A DNA stretch of 64,000 bases from assembly GCF_032854445.1 (NCBI RefSeq), contig NC_088301.1, forward strand, positions 51,261,187 to 51,325,186. Reading direction: 5' to 3'. Origin of the DNA: Liolophura sinensis. Its lineage: Eukaryota; Mollusca; Polyplacophora; Chitonida; Chitonidae. The position numbers and the translations under genes were made by a program. Below, piece after piece: positions 1-12,398 of the stretch. The notes beneath the pieces are model-generated. The model had not been told where the DNA came from and did not search any database. It saw only the letters and a program-made list of their open reading frames with translations. Each line of letters begins with the position of its first letter. The first letter of the stretch is position 1.

Positions 1-23
1 GTGTCTACTTCTGTTTTCTACAG

Positions 24-1368
24 TTCATTACAAGCTGGTTCTCAGCAGCATGATGCATGTTCCCCAGAGCAGTCAAACTGGGAGCTGCCCCATAAAACCC
101 CCAGTTCACGATTAACTAGTGGTAAATCGGTCTCAGACACAGATTTGACAGCCTCCTTACCAAAGGTTCGAAGACTTGAGATTAGGACCCCAAACCTGCT
201 GAGTCCAGGTTCTGTGGTATCCAGGAGTCGCAGCAGTTCCGGAAGCACTATACCTCGATACAGCTCTTTACCAGTGAAACTGCCAAGTGGCTCTGGCGGC
301 AAGACGCCATCTCCAGGAGAGGGATCATCAAGTTTAAACAGAGGTAGCTTCAAGTTTCCATCAACATCAACTCCAACAGCTTTCTCGTTTTCAAACATTT
401 CCACTTCTCCTACATTCACCACCAAGCTTCCTCGAGCTGTTACAGTGTTCAAAACCACGCTGTCTAGTGTTGGTCAGAATGGTGGCAAGGCACCAGGATG
501 CCAGCCCAGCCAGTTCTCTGGCAAAGATATTTTTGCTAAAGGACATTCTTCAGGATCAAGAAATAAGGATGACCTTCTTGGTGTTGCAAAAGCCTCCCCA
601 AGATTAAGCAGTCCAAGGCGCTATAGTCCGAAAAACAGCTCAAATAGTCCAATTATTGCAGCACAGATACCTTTAAAAGTAGGACATGATGCTGAAAAGG
701 AAACAAATGCTGAAACAGGTGCTGAAAGAATGGATAGTTCAACAGAACCTCCCAATCCGAAAAGTCCCAAAAGGGATAATTCATTTGCAATGCCTTTACA
801 TGTAGAAACCTGCTCCCTCCCAATGTGTGAACCAAGAACTAGCCCCTTCAGAATTATTGAACCCAGCCCTACTGTTATTCCCAAGGATTGGTCACAGCCT
901 GACAATGATCTTAAAACATTGGACAGAGGCGAATGGTCACACTATCAGACATCGACAAATATACTCAATGGTCCTGTAGCTGTGTTAAGATCCAGTCCGA
1001 GTCCTGTTGTGTCACCAGGACCACATAGTGCTAGAGTCTTTCTTTTAAGTGGTCACAAAACTGTTGCTGATAATACTAACTTACCACAGAGTCAACATTC
1101 ACCAGACGAGAAGGATGCTCGGGTCGAGTCCACACAAGCTGATCTGGCTGACGTCGGAAATGGTTCTGTAAAGGGTCACAGAACTGCATATTTACGTTCA
1201 GATGTTATAGCTGTTGATAGGGCTACAGGGGAGACAAATTCAGCCAGTCTAATTAAAACAGATCCTGGAACAGACTTGGAATTTTCACCGGGGAGATCTG
1301 AGGGCAAGTCAGCAATGGAGGCATTAGCTAAGGTTCTTCAAGGTGAAGAACGGGTTTCACTGTGTTAG
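24..1368 (+). CDS. 3'-terminal coding exon of an unrecognised Ser/Pro-rich protein (partial gene)
   Basis: The window opens with a pyrimidine-rich tract ending in CAG at 21-23, a good splice acceptor. From base 24 one open frame runs about 447 codons to a TAG at 1366-1368, so this is the last coding exon of a gene that begins to the left; the exon is entered after the second codon base. The encoded segment is low-complexity and probably disordered, rich in Ser, Thr and Pro, with many SP/TP dipeptides and basic patches such as KVRRLEIRTPNLLSP and SPRLSSPRRYSPK. These look like proline-directed kinase targets or a cytoskeletal scaffold tail, but that is inference from composition. There are no membrane segments, no Cys pairs and no catalytic motif. 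The last residues (MEALAKVLQGEERVSLC) form a short predicted helix. I do not recognise the family. The uninterrupted frame, the acceptor and the downstream poly(A) signals make a real exon likely. Confidence 0.75.
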
Positions 1369-3440
1369 CAGTAATACAGTGAAAGTCTACTACTGGTAGT
1401 GACCATATAGAACTTCTATGTCTTCTGATACATCGGTCATTATCTAAAATCTAAACTCCTAATACACTTTTGAACAACTGGGCCCTCACCACTGTCTTAT
1501 AGTGTTGCCAATACATGTAGTGACTGTTATGTCACCCGTCCAAATGATAGCCAATGAACAATATTATATGACTAAATCTTCATGCATTCTTGCACCATTG
1601 TTCCACATTGTATTCTTGCAACTGTTGTATTTTACAGATCTATGCCTTGTTACCTTCCCTCTTTCATGTGATACACTGTGAATTGAGACAAGTGTGTAAA
1701 TGGTATGCAATGTAAATAAAAGTATTACACACATTGTGCTCTACTTTTGGTATGACAGTCTTGTGGTCTCGCTTCGTGCTGAAGTCTGAAGATTAAAGGA
1801 CTGTTACATGAACATGTAGTGTATGGAAATCTCTGATGGTGGATCACATCTTTAGACAGATTATATGAAAATGTGTCTCTTGCCAGTTCATTAAGTTTTT
1901 TTTTTATTTTGTCAAAGTTGACCATATTGCATGTGTGTCTGGAAGCTGTTCTAGTAAAGAAGTGAAGGGATGAAACTTAGGTGTGGTAATATTCCTCAGT
2001 GATTACTGGTGTGTGAATTAGAACATGTTTGTGATAATCATTTAACAAATGCTGTTATGTAGATTTCAAGTAAGATAACAGGGAATTTATAATCTTGCTC
2101 TTAAGCACTTTTCAGTTATTGAGGAATTTATCCTGTGTGCATTTATAAAATGGTGAAATCACTCGTCATTCTCATATATCACTGATGATCCATGCATAAG
2201 TGTGTTATGTCTTTAGTATCCATGTACATGTAAGGGATGTACTGCTATGAAGTTGTACAAAGTATTCATGAAATGTCATTGCCTACCAAGTGCTCTGTAC
2301 CTATATCCAAGAGGATAATAAATTTAATTGGATACACCATTATGTCATACCACATTTGTACAGGGGTATTCTCTACTACATGGACAGTACACTGGATGTA
2401 CTTTTCCTTTGAAGGAATTCTGTCTCATCTATACATGTGTATGTACTTGTAAGGATGTAGAGGATAATGCGTAAGTTTCACTGGTCTCCACTTTGCATAT
2501 TTTGCAATTTCCAAACGCATGGGTGCTAATTGCTATTAATCTTGGATTTATGCATATGAGATGCATAAGAAGGTTCTTTTATTCTTGGTGTTTTTTTTCT
2601 TGTAGTGAAATGGAGATATTGTAAGTTTGCTTGAAAGTGTTTGTGATAATGATATAAGGATAACATATCTTTGGGTTATTTATTTATGTATTCATATTGC
2701 AGCACAAATTAAGAGCCATTTTTATACAAAATATTGTGTAATTTGTGGGTTGTTTTTAATACATCAGCTTTAGTTGTATAAGTATGAATGTACATGAAAG
2801 TTTTTCTTTAATGCTTTTAGACAAGGCATGGGATTTAGGTTGTAGTGCTTTTTTGTTATTGGTCCATTTTAAAGTTTTTGTTCTGTTTTTGTGATATATG
2901 TGTATATAACAAGATACGTGTAATCGAGAAATTGACCATTGTATGCAATGTGTGTTTTTGTTTGCTTCTTGCTACATGAAAAGCTGTGGATGTGTGAGGT
3001 GCATTATTATATTAAATAATTATGAAGATAATCTAAGCCCAGAAGTGTAATAGATAAGCAATACTGTTTAGAATACGTATTAGAACAATTTGTGAAAACA
3101 TACTTTTCCCTAACCCCTTGCATCAGAATAGATGATTATTCCCAATTGTTTACAACATACCTCAGCCAAGGCATATACCACCCATTTATTGAAATTTCTC
3201 ATATTTGTAACTCATGATTTACTTCCCACTTCAATAATGTGTCCAATTTTTAAAATTTTTTTCAGCAGATACAATTTTCATATCAGATGGGTGGTAATAT
3301 TTTACTGTTGCTCTCATCATCAGTCTACATGAACATATAATTTAATGTAGACCAAAGCTACGTGTACAATTCCAAAAAGTAGAGATCGCTGATTGTTAGT
3401 TTCTGTGTTTCAATTTCTTAAATAAACAATCAGAAATGTA
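1369..3440 (+). other. Probable long 3' UTR with several poly(A) signals
   Basis: Directly after the stop codon lies about 2 kb of AT-rich DNA without convincing ORFs or transposon-like repeats. AATAAA hexamers on the plus strand lie at 1715-1720, 2317-2322 and 3421-3426, any of which could end the transcript. The absence of repeats, compared with the repeat-rich DNA beyond 3.5 kb, fits transcribed UTR. The end point is not determined. Confidence 0.4.
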
Positions 3441-5022
3441 CTGTTTTGTAAGGAACAATAATGCAGGTCTGGTTAAGTTTTTTTAAAACAATTGCTTTTT
3501 TATTATAGATTTTCAACAGTGAAGTCTTGAACTGTTGTCATAGTAGATTAAGGTGAATTGATTTGTAGAAGTGATAAATTAGGAAAATCTTATTAGACTA
3601 ATCCACTCGATGGACGGATAAAAATTTCCAGCAGGTTCGTGTCTGTTGAAGGATTTATCTCAAAATATCTCTTTGTATGTGAAAACTTATACTGCACATT
3701 AACGCGTATTTTCCTGCGGAATGGGTACTCGGGTCCAAGCTGCTGTGGCCATTGTTCTCTTGCGCGACACAGGTAATACATCAGTTTGTTTGCAAAAGGT
3801 CAGCGGAACGTCAGGCAAGAACAATAGAGTACAAATCTTTTTCGGGCAGGAAAGATTCCCAGTTTTGTTGAGGTGTGTGGATAAAGACCTGATAATGGAA
3901 TCAACTATACACTGTATTTGTATGATGTGTCCGATATAGTAAGACATTTAGTACATGCTTTGTGTTCAGATTCTTAATTTTTGATGTGTCTCAAAAGGAT
4001 TGATTATACATTACTTGTAAAGGAAAAGTTGTTATCGTGATTTATTCTGTTTCGGTGTCAAAATGTGACCTTGGGCCGAGTCTGCACACGGCCAGATTAC
4101 AAACTATCTGTGACCGAAAAATATTGGAATCGCGAGCAGATGCCACAAAGAATGGACGCAGATATGAGGGGTCTGAAGAACAAAATCTTGTGCAGCGTGC
4201 AAGGTCCGATCTTCTATACCTCAGACCTGTAGTAGTGCAATGGGGTAATTCTTAATGAGTAACGCAGTTGCTTGAGTTCGGAGACAAACGGCCCCAAATG
4301 TATCGGATTGACGGTAAGGAACATTTACTGCTGTTCACATGCCCATTAAATCTTCTCTCGCATAAATCGAAGTCGGCGGCATGTTCCTACAAATTAACTA
4401 ACCTCTTAGGTTGGCCTAACCATAAATTGTCCGTAGCAGTAACACAAATTGACAATTTCAGGGTCTGCTGTACTGGAGCTACCATCACGATAACTCACAA
4501 ACTGGTATGAGCTCGGAAAATGTGATTATTTTTTATTAACAGACGTGAATGCCGTAGACTCATTTGGTTCGGCGAGCTTCATAATAGAGAGCGTACGGTT
4601 GATGTCTATTTATGCGAGGGAAGATTTCGCACGTGTGTGAACGGTTTAGTCTCGTTTCGCCTACTTCTTGAATTTTAATTAGAAAATGTAAGTAGGCGAA
4701 AGGAGACTCTGTCTGCATTTCTTAATCCGTGAACAATAGGGGGGTTATGGATTACCGCGCAGGGAACTTAACATGGGGCGCCCCCATGGTAAGTTAGATA
4801 AATTTAAAGTTGTGGTAAGATTAACACAAGAATATAACGTACACTGGTAAACTTTTTATTTGTTTAAAATTTTTAAATAACATATTACAAGTAACATACA
4901 ATACACGTACACATCAAACAGATACTAACCAAGGTGCACGACTCTGGAAGCACGGTTAGCAAGCTCCACAGCATCAATTTACCAGCTGTCATACCCCTCA
5001 TCTTCACTTGTCCTAAAAAAAC
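3441..5022. other. Gene-free stretch with one imperfect hairpin
   Basis: No supported gene. The only structure I see is an inverted repeat: about 20 bp at 4648-4667 pairs with 4690-4709 (18 of 20 positions), with a 22-nt loop. It could be the remnant terminal repeat of a small DNA element. It lies next to the Mutator-like relic but no link is shown. Confidence 0.4.
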
Positions 5023-5690
5023 TCATCCAAGTTTCTGTACTTTCTTCTCTTCGGTTGCTGCCTCCATCACCTTAGTGCTTGGTGCTTCAGACACAGCGTT
5101 AGCCCAAACGTCAACGTCATAAGTTATATCTACACAAACTGACGTGTCAAGGCACAGGTCATCGCATTCAGGTAATACTAGAGGTAAGGTGACTGCTCGG
5201 CGAACAACGGCTTTAATGTCCGGGTCATCACGGTATGGTTGCTGCAATCCATGCATGCTTCTACGCATTTCCCCAAATGGCTTGTGAAAAATGGAAAAAA
5301 ACAACCTTTGACTTGGGAATCAGGGAAGACAGCGCCGGCGGCATTGTGAAACGGTTTCTCAAAGTCAGCCTGAATTGTGGGTAGACGGAATTCTAAACCA
5401 AAATTCGTGGCAATTTGTTTCAGTAATCTCAGCAGAAGTTCATACGTTGATAGCTGTTCAAGGGATGGCATGTCCGACGTGGAAACCGTGGAGGGTGTAG
5501 ACCTGGTCAAACATGGCCGGAGCGATGTAATATGTTCCATCACACAAGACAGTGGGTGACTGGCAGATTTCGGTCAGGTTTTTTTTAGTGGAAAACAAAA
5601 GTATTTTGTCATCTATCATCTGCTTGAGGACTGTATGGTATGGTCTTTTCCCGGTAGACTCTAGATCGAATGATGTAGTTTGATGGAAAT
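5023..5690 (-). pseudogene. Broken Mutator-like (MULE) transposase fragment
   Basis: Read on the minus strand, this encodes the middle of a MULE-type DDE transposase, spread over three frames. The first block (about 5690-5534) ends in CDGTYYIAPAMFDQVYTLHGF-type sequence holding the first catalytic Asp, followed closely by a GHAIP motif. A second frame carries the ADFE motif (near 5360) with the second Asp, and SQVKGCFF. A third frame continues to LPLVLPECDD. One break is a run of seven A (plus strand, 5295-5301) where six would restore the usual CFFHFSQAIW motif; another falls after GHAIP. No flanking terminal inverted repeats or N-terminal zinc finger were found. The family call rests on known MULE motifs; inactivity is directly visible from the frame breaks. 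Confidence 0.75.
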
Positions 5691-7194
5691 ATGCAGGCTT
5701 CTGTTAGATCTATTTCATTTATCTTCGTTTCTTTCTTTCTGTTTACTCTTTACTTAAATCCATTCCACATGAGCGTCACTCCGCCTCTCTTAGATGTAAC
5801 GTACTTCAGTCTTGTCTGTTCAGCTGCCATGGTAGAGAATGTTGCACTTCACCATGCTCGAATTATTTATAAGCCACTAAGCCAGAAATTGAGAACTTCA
5901 CAAAATGACGCTACGTCATGGAATATACTTTTTCTCGTACAGTTATGTATTAAATAGCTATGCTTCGTTATATGCATATAACGATATTCCCAAAACATAT
6001 TTGCTTAAGCAAAACAACTTAAGGAGTTTCACTACATACAACGATTAGGCTACCATTGGTGAGATGCTTCGTTGTCCACTGAGTTGCTAGACTTTCATTG
6101 TTAAGATCTCTGTGAAATTTGGCGAAATCATATATCGGCACTGTATAGGTATTCCAATTGGTACAATTTGTTTACCACTTTCTGGCTGACCTAAATACTG
6201 TATGCATAAATTATCGAAGATTTATCTTCACCAGGAAACTACCATACGTGGGAAGGTCTGCCATCAAACTGCGGATGGTCGGAGGTTTCCACCAGGCTCT
6301 GCCCGATTTTGCCCCCCTCCATTTATCTTCATGAAATGTAAAACAATGCAAAGAATGGTAAAAGGAGAGGAAGCGCTTGATGCCGTAAGCTGAGGCAAGG
6401 TACCGGTACTCAAAAGCTGTGAACTCGAGGACAACTGTCAACGAGAGCATCGCATACCTCGGTATCATGTTTTCACGAAATTATAAACCTAAAAACTTAA
6501 CTTACTGCTTTGTATAGCACCAAAGAGTTGTCTCGCGTGTCTACAACTGATGCACCTTCGATTTTTCCTAGATCTAGTCCACTCTACATACACCATCGAT
6601 AACTGGTCTTACTTTGATCCTTTGATTCAACATAACGTCTACCATCACACGAAAAACCCATAACAGAACCAAAATCAAGCCCTTTGAAACATCCTAGACA
6701 CTGTTATGTTGCATTCTCCAAGTTCCATGGTGGTTAGTAAGACTAGAAAATAAGTTTTGAGGCGAATTTTTCACATTAAATGCCTGTATTTGAATATTTC
6801 ATTCAGTACGAATTCGAAATCACCGTTCCTCCCACCCTGCAAGTCATCGCGTGACGTCATGGAGATACGCCCTAGATTTATAGATCACAGATTTTGGCCC
6901 AAACGCTTCGATAAATAAGCAGTTATGAATGCTGATATTTCCAAGAAAAAAATCAAAGCCCATCGTCTTATAGCACACTAATGGTCTGTGTCATCTTTAC
7001 TGTTCACACAAATCTCAGATTTTCTCAATGTTTTCTAGACCCACAGTTAAATGTGTGGTTTACTTCCAACCGTTCATATATATCGATATCAATACGCATC
7101 TCATTTACATTGTTGTCAAAAAAAAATCACGTTGAACGTCTTTTCCATCAACCACCTAAATCCGTTCAAAATAAATTATGGAATAAATAGAATA
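5691..7194. other. Gene-free stretch with one SINE fragment
   Basis: No supported gene. A fragment of the main SINE family lies at about 6240-6318 in plus orientation, recognised by the block GGGAAGGTCTGCC, then CTGCGGATGGTC and GGCTCTGCCC, which recur in the fuller copies near 20.5 and 63.7 kb. The remainder is AT-rich with no recognisable structure. Confidence 0.45.
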
Positions 7195-7323
7195 TGCAAT
7201 TCGTGATCCATTATATCAAATTTATTGAACTTGTGATGTGATTTTTATTTGTTTATCGCCAAAGGCTAGGGACAAATAACACCACTCGTTTAATAAATTT
7301 GGTATAATGGGTCACGAATTGTA
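7195..7323. mobile_element. Short fold-back (MITE-like) element
   Basis: Two inverted arms of about 30 bp (7195-7225 and 7292-7322) flank a 66-bp AT-rich centre. The arms agree at nearly all positions over the block CAATTCGTGA-CCATTATA. No transposase is encoded and no target-site duplication was established, so this is a non-autonomous fold-back or a simple palindrome. Confidence 0.5.
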
Positions 7324-7354
7324 GGCAATATATCCACTATAAATAAATCACCAG

Positions 7355-7447
7355 GAAGCTACAGACTCTCCAGATGGTACGTTTCATCTGGACCTGTATA
7401 TGGACAAAGACCAAGACGGTTTGCTGTCTGGCAGACTTTACAAGAGG
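7355..7447 (+). other. Possible isolated exon with an EF-hand-like DKDQDG motif
   Basis: A CAG acceptor at 7352-7354 is followed by 31 open codons and a GTCAGT donor-like site at 7448, so the piece is phase 0 at both ends. The peptide includes SPDGTFHLDLYMDKDQDG; the D-x-D-x-D-G spacing is that of a calcium-binding loop, although the acidic residue expected at loop position 12 is absent. There is no partner exon that I can identify nearby, so this could be a gene remnant, an exon of an unseen gene, or chance. Confidence 0.2.
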
Positions 7448-7566
7448 GTCAGTTTCAGTTTTGACATTGTAAATTATCCTTAACTGCTCAATATAACAAT
7501 ATACATGGCGTTTGAATATCTCACCTTGTGGTATATTAGATCATGTGTGCTATGTCACGATTTTAG

Positions 7567-7609
7567 TCAACGTCATAAGTTATATCTACACAAACTGACC
7601 TGTCAAGGT
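7567..7609. repeat. 43-bp echo of the MULE relic
   Basis: These 43 bases match 5107-5149, inside the transposase relic, with one visible difference (CTGACCTG versus CTGACGTG). It is a second scrap of the same element about 2.5 kb away in the same orientation, suggesting a once larger or duplicated insertion. Confidence 0.65.
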
Positions 7610-10600
7610 TATTCCACCAAACCTCTTCGCCCCAAGTTTCTCAAATTTTACAATGAGCATGTTATTGTTTCGTAAGTAAACCTGAACAGAGCGTCCAGAA
7701 TCTTCTTCATAATTGTATCTAATTTCTCTTAATCCTGGGCATGGGGGTGTATATCCATGTGTTGAATTAGGTCGCCATGTTGGGTATATGAACAGTTGAA
7801 ATAAACGAGCAGCTGTAATAGATTTTTTTGATTATCGACAACATATATACTAGCATGATACATGGACACGGTTTGTATACTGTTTTCACCAATTCACATA
7901 GAACATACATTGCGCCTTTCCAACATCACTGAGATCTGTTGCCTGCTTCTCTTTGTATGATTCCGTTCCAATTTCGCACTTGAATAGTTTTTCAGTTCTT
8001 TGGTGGTTTGTGTTAAACTTCGTTTATGAATTGACCTTTGCGATTACTTAATTTAATTCTTTATTTGTTTACTGAGGATATCCCACAACCCATGGGTCAC
8101 TAGGGGGTCTCCTCAAACTTATATACATCATACATTTATATAATCAAAACTTGATAGTGAAGAATAACATATTTACAATACACATAGGCGTCCAATACTG
8201 CACACACTCATATACTTCATTAAGTACCGATTATATAACAGATTTAAGAATGGGTTTCAGTCTTAGCACTTTGTATCTTAAAAGGAGCTTGTTTGAACTA
8301 CTTGTTTGATTACTGACTTGGAAGGTCAAATATAGTACAAATGGTTAACGAATATAACAGAAATGTGTGTTTCGGAACAGAGATTTTTATCTACTCTAGG
8401 CATTATGATTACTGTTACATCAATACCCCATTTTTTGACGAAAAGGCTCCTGGTATGACTTTGGTCATGTACCAGTCCACTCGTTTTGTGGATGACATGC
8501 CAATGACACATCAAAGATTTGAATTGTCAGCCGTTGTGATTTCAGTGCCTGATTTTGAATAGTGCATGTGCATGTAAGTCGTGTTGGTCACACCGGCGAT
8601 GTTCATAGAGTATGTGAGTACTACGTCACCGATTGGTCATAGAATTGTCTGGAGTTCCTTGTATATTCCTATATTTCAAGGAGATAATTCTTCTTTATGT
8701 TCTTGGGTGTCCGTGGTAAAATAAGCACCGTAGGCCTATAAGCGCAGCACAGTGACTCAGGAGCCTCTCACCAATGCGGTTACAGTGAGTTCAAGTCCAG
8801 CTCATGCTGGCTTCCTTTCCGGTCGTGCTTAGGTAGGCCTGACAGCAACTTACAAATGGAACGCCACACCGAAGATACAAAAGGCACGAATCTATGCATG
8901 CGTCGAAATAGATATTCGTATACCATGCAGCCGTCAACCAATAGTGGTAAAACAAAGCCTCACCCATGCCCTCACATTATACTCACACGGGGCCAACCAG
9001 TGTTTGGGTCCATTCCTCTAGTGCTATTGTGCAAAGCATAATAGTACCAACAATACTCCATGTAGATGGTGCCAGGGGCTGGTTATCTGGATGTATAGGT
9101 GTACTTCAAGTCAGCGTCGGTGGATAGCAGTATATCTGTACTCGTTATGTTCTGGTGTATATTGTTTCCTCTACCGGAAACAATGGGACACATAGCGACT
9201 GCTTTTTCTTTGGACCCCCTAGGCCAGGTTTCTGTAATTTTCTCATGTCATGAAAATTAATTTGAGAAGAAACGTGGAAGTCATATTGGTTAAAGCAGTA
9301 GGCCTATGTGAGGCCTCGGATCAACTTTGGAACTAGCCCCATACGTGTATGTTTGGCGAATTGGGCCGTTTGTTTCTGTATATTGTGCGATTTTCATAAA
9401 CTTCTGTAAGCAGGTTCATTTTGTGTAACCTCGGATTAAGTTTGAAAACCACATGGATCCTGCATAAAGCTTGAACATTTAACTATTACCTTGATTAGGA
9501 GGTAGATGCAGAATCAACACGAGGCAGGAACGTCACTTGCGTCAACACTTTGTGGTAATCCAATGGAATTAGCTTACAGAGGAATTTCAACTGATTACAC
9601 CAAGTGAAATGTAACCAAAGGCCATATGACAGGCGTATAGGCCTAAAATTTAGCGTGAGTTTCAACTGAGTGGGGTTCACTCGGAATTCCGCTTCCAATG
9701 TATTTTCTCCACATATATTTATCCCATTAAAGCAGTTACGTAAAGTAATGTCTTTTTTATGCATTCAACATTCATTCTAATCGCTTCAAATTGTGTTCAA
9801 ACTCTATGGTGTTCAAATTAACGGAAGATTTTTATATATGGCGTTAATTGGTCCAAACAAATTTTTCTTACAAAATAAGCCAAAACGTAATTGTCTTTCA
9901 AGTGAAGAAAGGTAACAGTTTAATAAGACAACACTAGACCAAATGTATATTCACATCGATAAAGTATACCGCATGAAACTTAAAAACGTACCTTTTTATT
10001 GTGGTGATGTTGCATAACCAATATACTGCCACACAATTAGCAATAAGCAACTTCAGTGAGAAAATCGAAGAGTCGGCATGTCATCCAGTTCAACTAATCA
10101 AACGCGAGTTATTTCTACAACCCGATAACACTCCTTTCATTCCTTTCTTGCGAAGATCTTTTTGTCTTTTAGGCCTATGAGTTTGAGGTACGAGTGACGC
10201 CACATCGTGTTTCCGGTTCATCTAACACTACTTGCGTATATCCCAAGGCCTCGTAAGATTTGCAGATTAAAAGTTTATCAGAAGAATGAACAAAATGGAT
10301 GTGACCCATTTGGTGTGTTTCCAACCCTCTTGTTGTATTACTGGCATACTGAATACACACATTCTGTAATATATCTGTTTCGCAGGTTGGCGTCCAACAA
10401 TGACCCAATTTGGATTTCGGAACGATATTTTAAATTAACCATTTATATTCTGTGAAAATATAACATAGATTTACAATCAAAAAGCATTCAAGGGGTTATT
10501 CAAAAAGCTTGTTCTAAGGAAGGACGCATGAAAAAGCCAGAAATGTCCCTAGGCCCAAATTCACTAGCACCTACAGTAAAAATTAAAATTGTGTGGATAG

Positions 10601-10710
10601 CGGATACTTCCGGTGTGTCATTTTCGGAATCCACTTGAAATCATCAATGAATCATTCCTCATAACCATAAACACTGAAAGATTCGCAATTCCACACTTTC
10701 GTCATTATAT
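7610..10710. other. Gene-poor interval
   Basis: Apart from the SINE head at 8745-8860, no gene or ordered repeat can be supported. Short open frames here have no splice context and no recognisable motif. A small perfect hairpin of TTGTTTCC/GGAAACAA lies near 9166-9185. Confidence 0.4.
8745..8860 (+). repeat. SINE head with tRNA-like B box (main SINE family)
   Basis: This is the 5' part of the SINE family whose fullest copy is at 63.55-63.78 kb. It shares CAATGCGGT, CAGCTCATG-TGGCTTCCT and TCCGG(T/C)CGT blocks with it. The block GTTCAAGTCC at 8789-8798 fits the RNA polymerase III B box, which argues for a tRNA-derived head. The copy ends before the usual A-rich tail. Confidence 0.6.
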
Positions 10711-12398
10711 TTATCGCCAATAATTAAACAGAAGTTTTTTCACTACGGCTTCGCCGCTGTTTTGAAAAGTTGTGGTCACTTCACCTGCGTGAACTTCCTC
10801 TTTAGGGTACCTGTTAGAAACGAAGTCGTAACAATCGCATATCTCATTGCAATCACATTCCTCCAATTTTCTTTCAATTGTTAAATGGACGCCGTAATTC
10901 TTCCCAGGTGTGATAAAAATTGAAAACTCTCTGAAATCAATGAAAATATCATATAAGATTTCCTTTGCAGAACTTTGCTGGTGAGAGCGTATTAAAGGAT
11001 TTTGCTTGTGATCGAGATGTTTTAGGCCCAGAATGACTGACTCATCCTTGTTATATTCCAGAATTTGGACTGAACCTTTCATAAAACCAAAACACCCACA
11101 ACGCTGAATGCTGCCCTTAACTGTAATACCTGACAGCACAAGTTCGGTGTTAGTGGTGAACTGGAATTTATCTTCTATTCCCTGGCACCAAAATCGACAC
11201 CGCCCGTCTTCTTCAAACCTAGAAATGGTCAGGGTCATCTCCTCTTTGCGTGGCTGACAAAAGATGTCGTGTGGATTGGACAACTTCCTAGTAAATATCT
11301 GGAATAGATTGATTGTTTCCTGGGGTGTTAACAAGTTTAAAGAACTGCCAACAATCTCCTCGGAAAACTTTTGGGGGGAAATCAATGGAAACCGTATTAA
11401 ATTAACAAGAGGTTCCGCCAGGACTCGCCTGTTTTCGAAAACGGTGCAGTCGAGCGAATGTCGATTGCACTCTGCCACAACCCATGCCTGTATGGCTTGG
11501 TAAATGATAAATTCGTCAGCATGGAGGGTATTGGCGGCAAGAATTCGTTCCACAGTAGAGCGAGACAGCGAGAGAAAACCGTCCGTTTTCAACACCTCCT
11601 TCGTGTGTAAGTCAATAAAAACTAAACAGTGATGTTGAAGGTCCTTTACCCCGAAAAGCGTGGCTTTCTCCAGAAGTTCACAGACGTTAGTCATGCTGAT
11701 GGTCCTGATGAGAAACTTTGAACACTTCTGTACCAAACCCGTGATGAAGTACTTGTGAGAAGCACTTAGCACATCCAACACATCCTCTTGACATAGGACA
11801 ACCTCGTCCGTGTATATGTATCTGTGGAATTCAGATTATAGATTGATGTAGATTAGATGTCAGATTGAACCTTAATGTTATGTTTGCGAAAGAACTGTTA
11901 AAACTGTTGCTGCATAGAAAAAGAAATTCCATGTGTCTTTTGCATTCTTAGGTTCAAATAGGGCCTTCTTAAATTCAGTCAAAATCCTCAGTGGCCAAGT
12001 GAGCAAAATACTTGAACTCAAGATTTCAAGTAAGGAATAATTTAATATAGGAGATTAGTCAAGGTAAAACATGTTACATCATTAACAGGCATTATCTACG
12101 CGGGTCAGTGTGTATTTATGTATTACCTCAGTAACTCAGCAAAGGCGGATGATTCGATGTCATGTATCTCTATTTTACCACATTCCCCAGCCACAGGACC
12201 AAAAAACATTGCCTGGAAAACTGGACTCCTCAGCGACAGTATAAGCTTATGAGCCATTAGGGACACAACAGGGTCTTCTTCCACAAAATGAAACTCGACG
12301 TCAGACAAATGATTGTTATCCAGGGCATACTCCAAACTGCTCACTATGTTTTTCCCCAACTGCCAGTCTTCCATTTTACTGATTTCGGTGTCCATCAC
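10711..12398 (-). CDS. BTB-BACK-PHR domain protein (BTBD2/3/6-like), two exons
   Basis: Exon 1 is 12127-12398 and exon 2 is 10711-11821, joined by a GT-AG intron of 305 bp. The junction restores the BTB signature LLRYIYTDEVVLCQEDVL. The product is 460 residues, normal for the BTBD1/2/3/6 group. Order: BTB/POZ at about 25-125 (LSDVEFHF, LMAHKLILSLRSPVF, MFFGP), BACK at about 140-240 (ADEFIIYQAIQAWVVAEC), and a diverged PHR-like domain at about 290-455 with the usual late G-x-V-x-x-x-F strand. Relatives act as Cullin-3 ubiquitin-ligase adaptors: BTB and BACK bind the cullin and PHR takes the substrate. That role is inferred here. The start at 12398 gives the usual short leader before DWQLGK. 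The PHR region contains a Cys-rich insert (CDCNEICDCYDF) that I do not know from typical family members. Which vertebrate paralogue it matches cannot be fixed by eye. Confidence 0.9.

Noticed and set aside
5377-5559. Plus-strand frame over the MULE relic
   Set aside because: Antisense shadow; the minus strand carries the recognisable transposase motifs.
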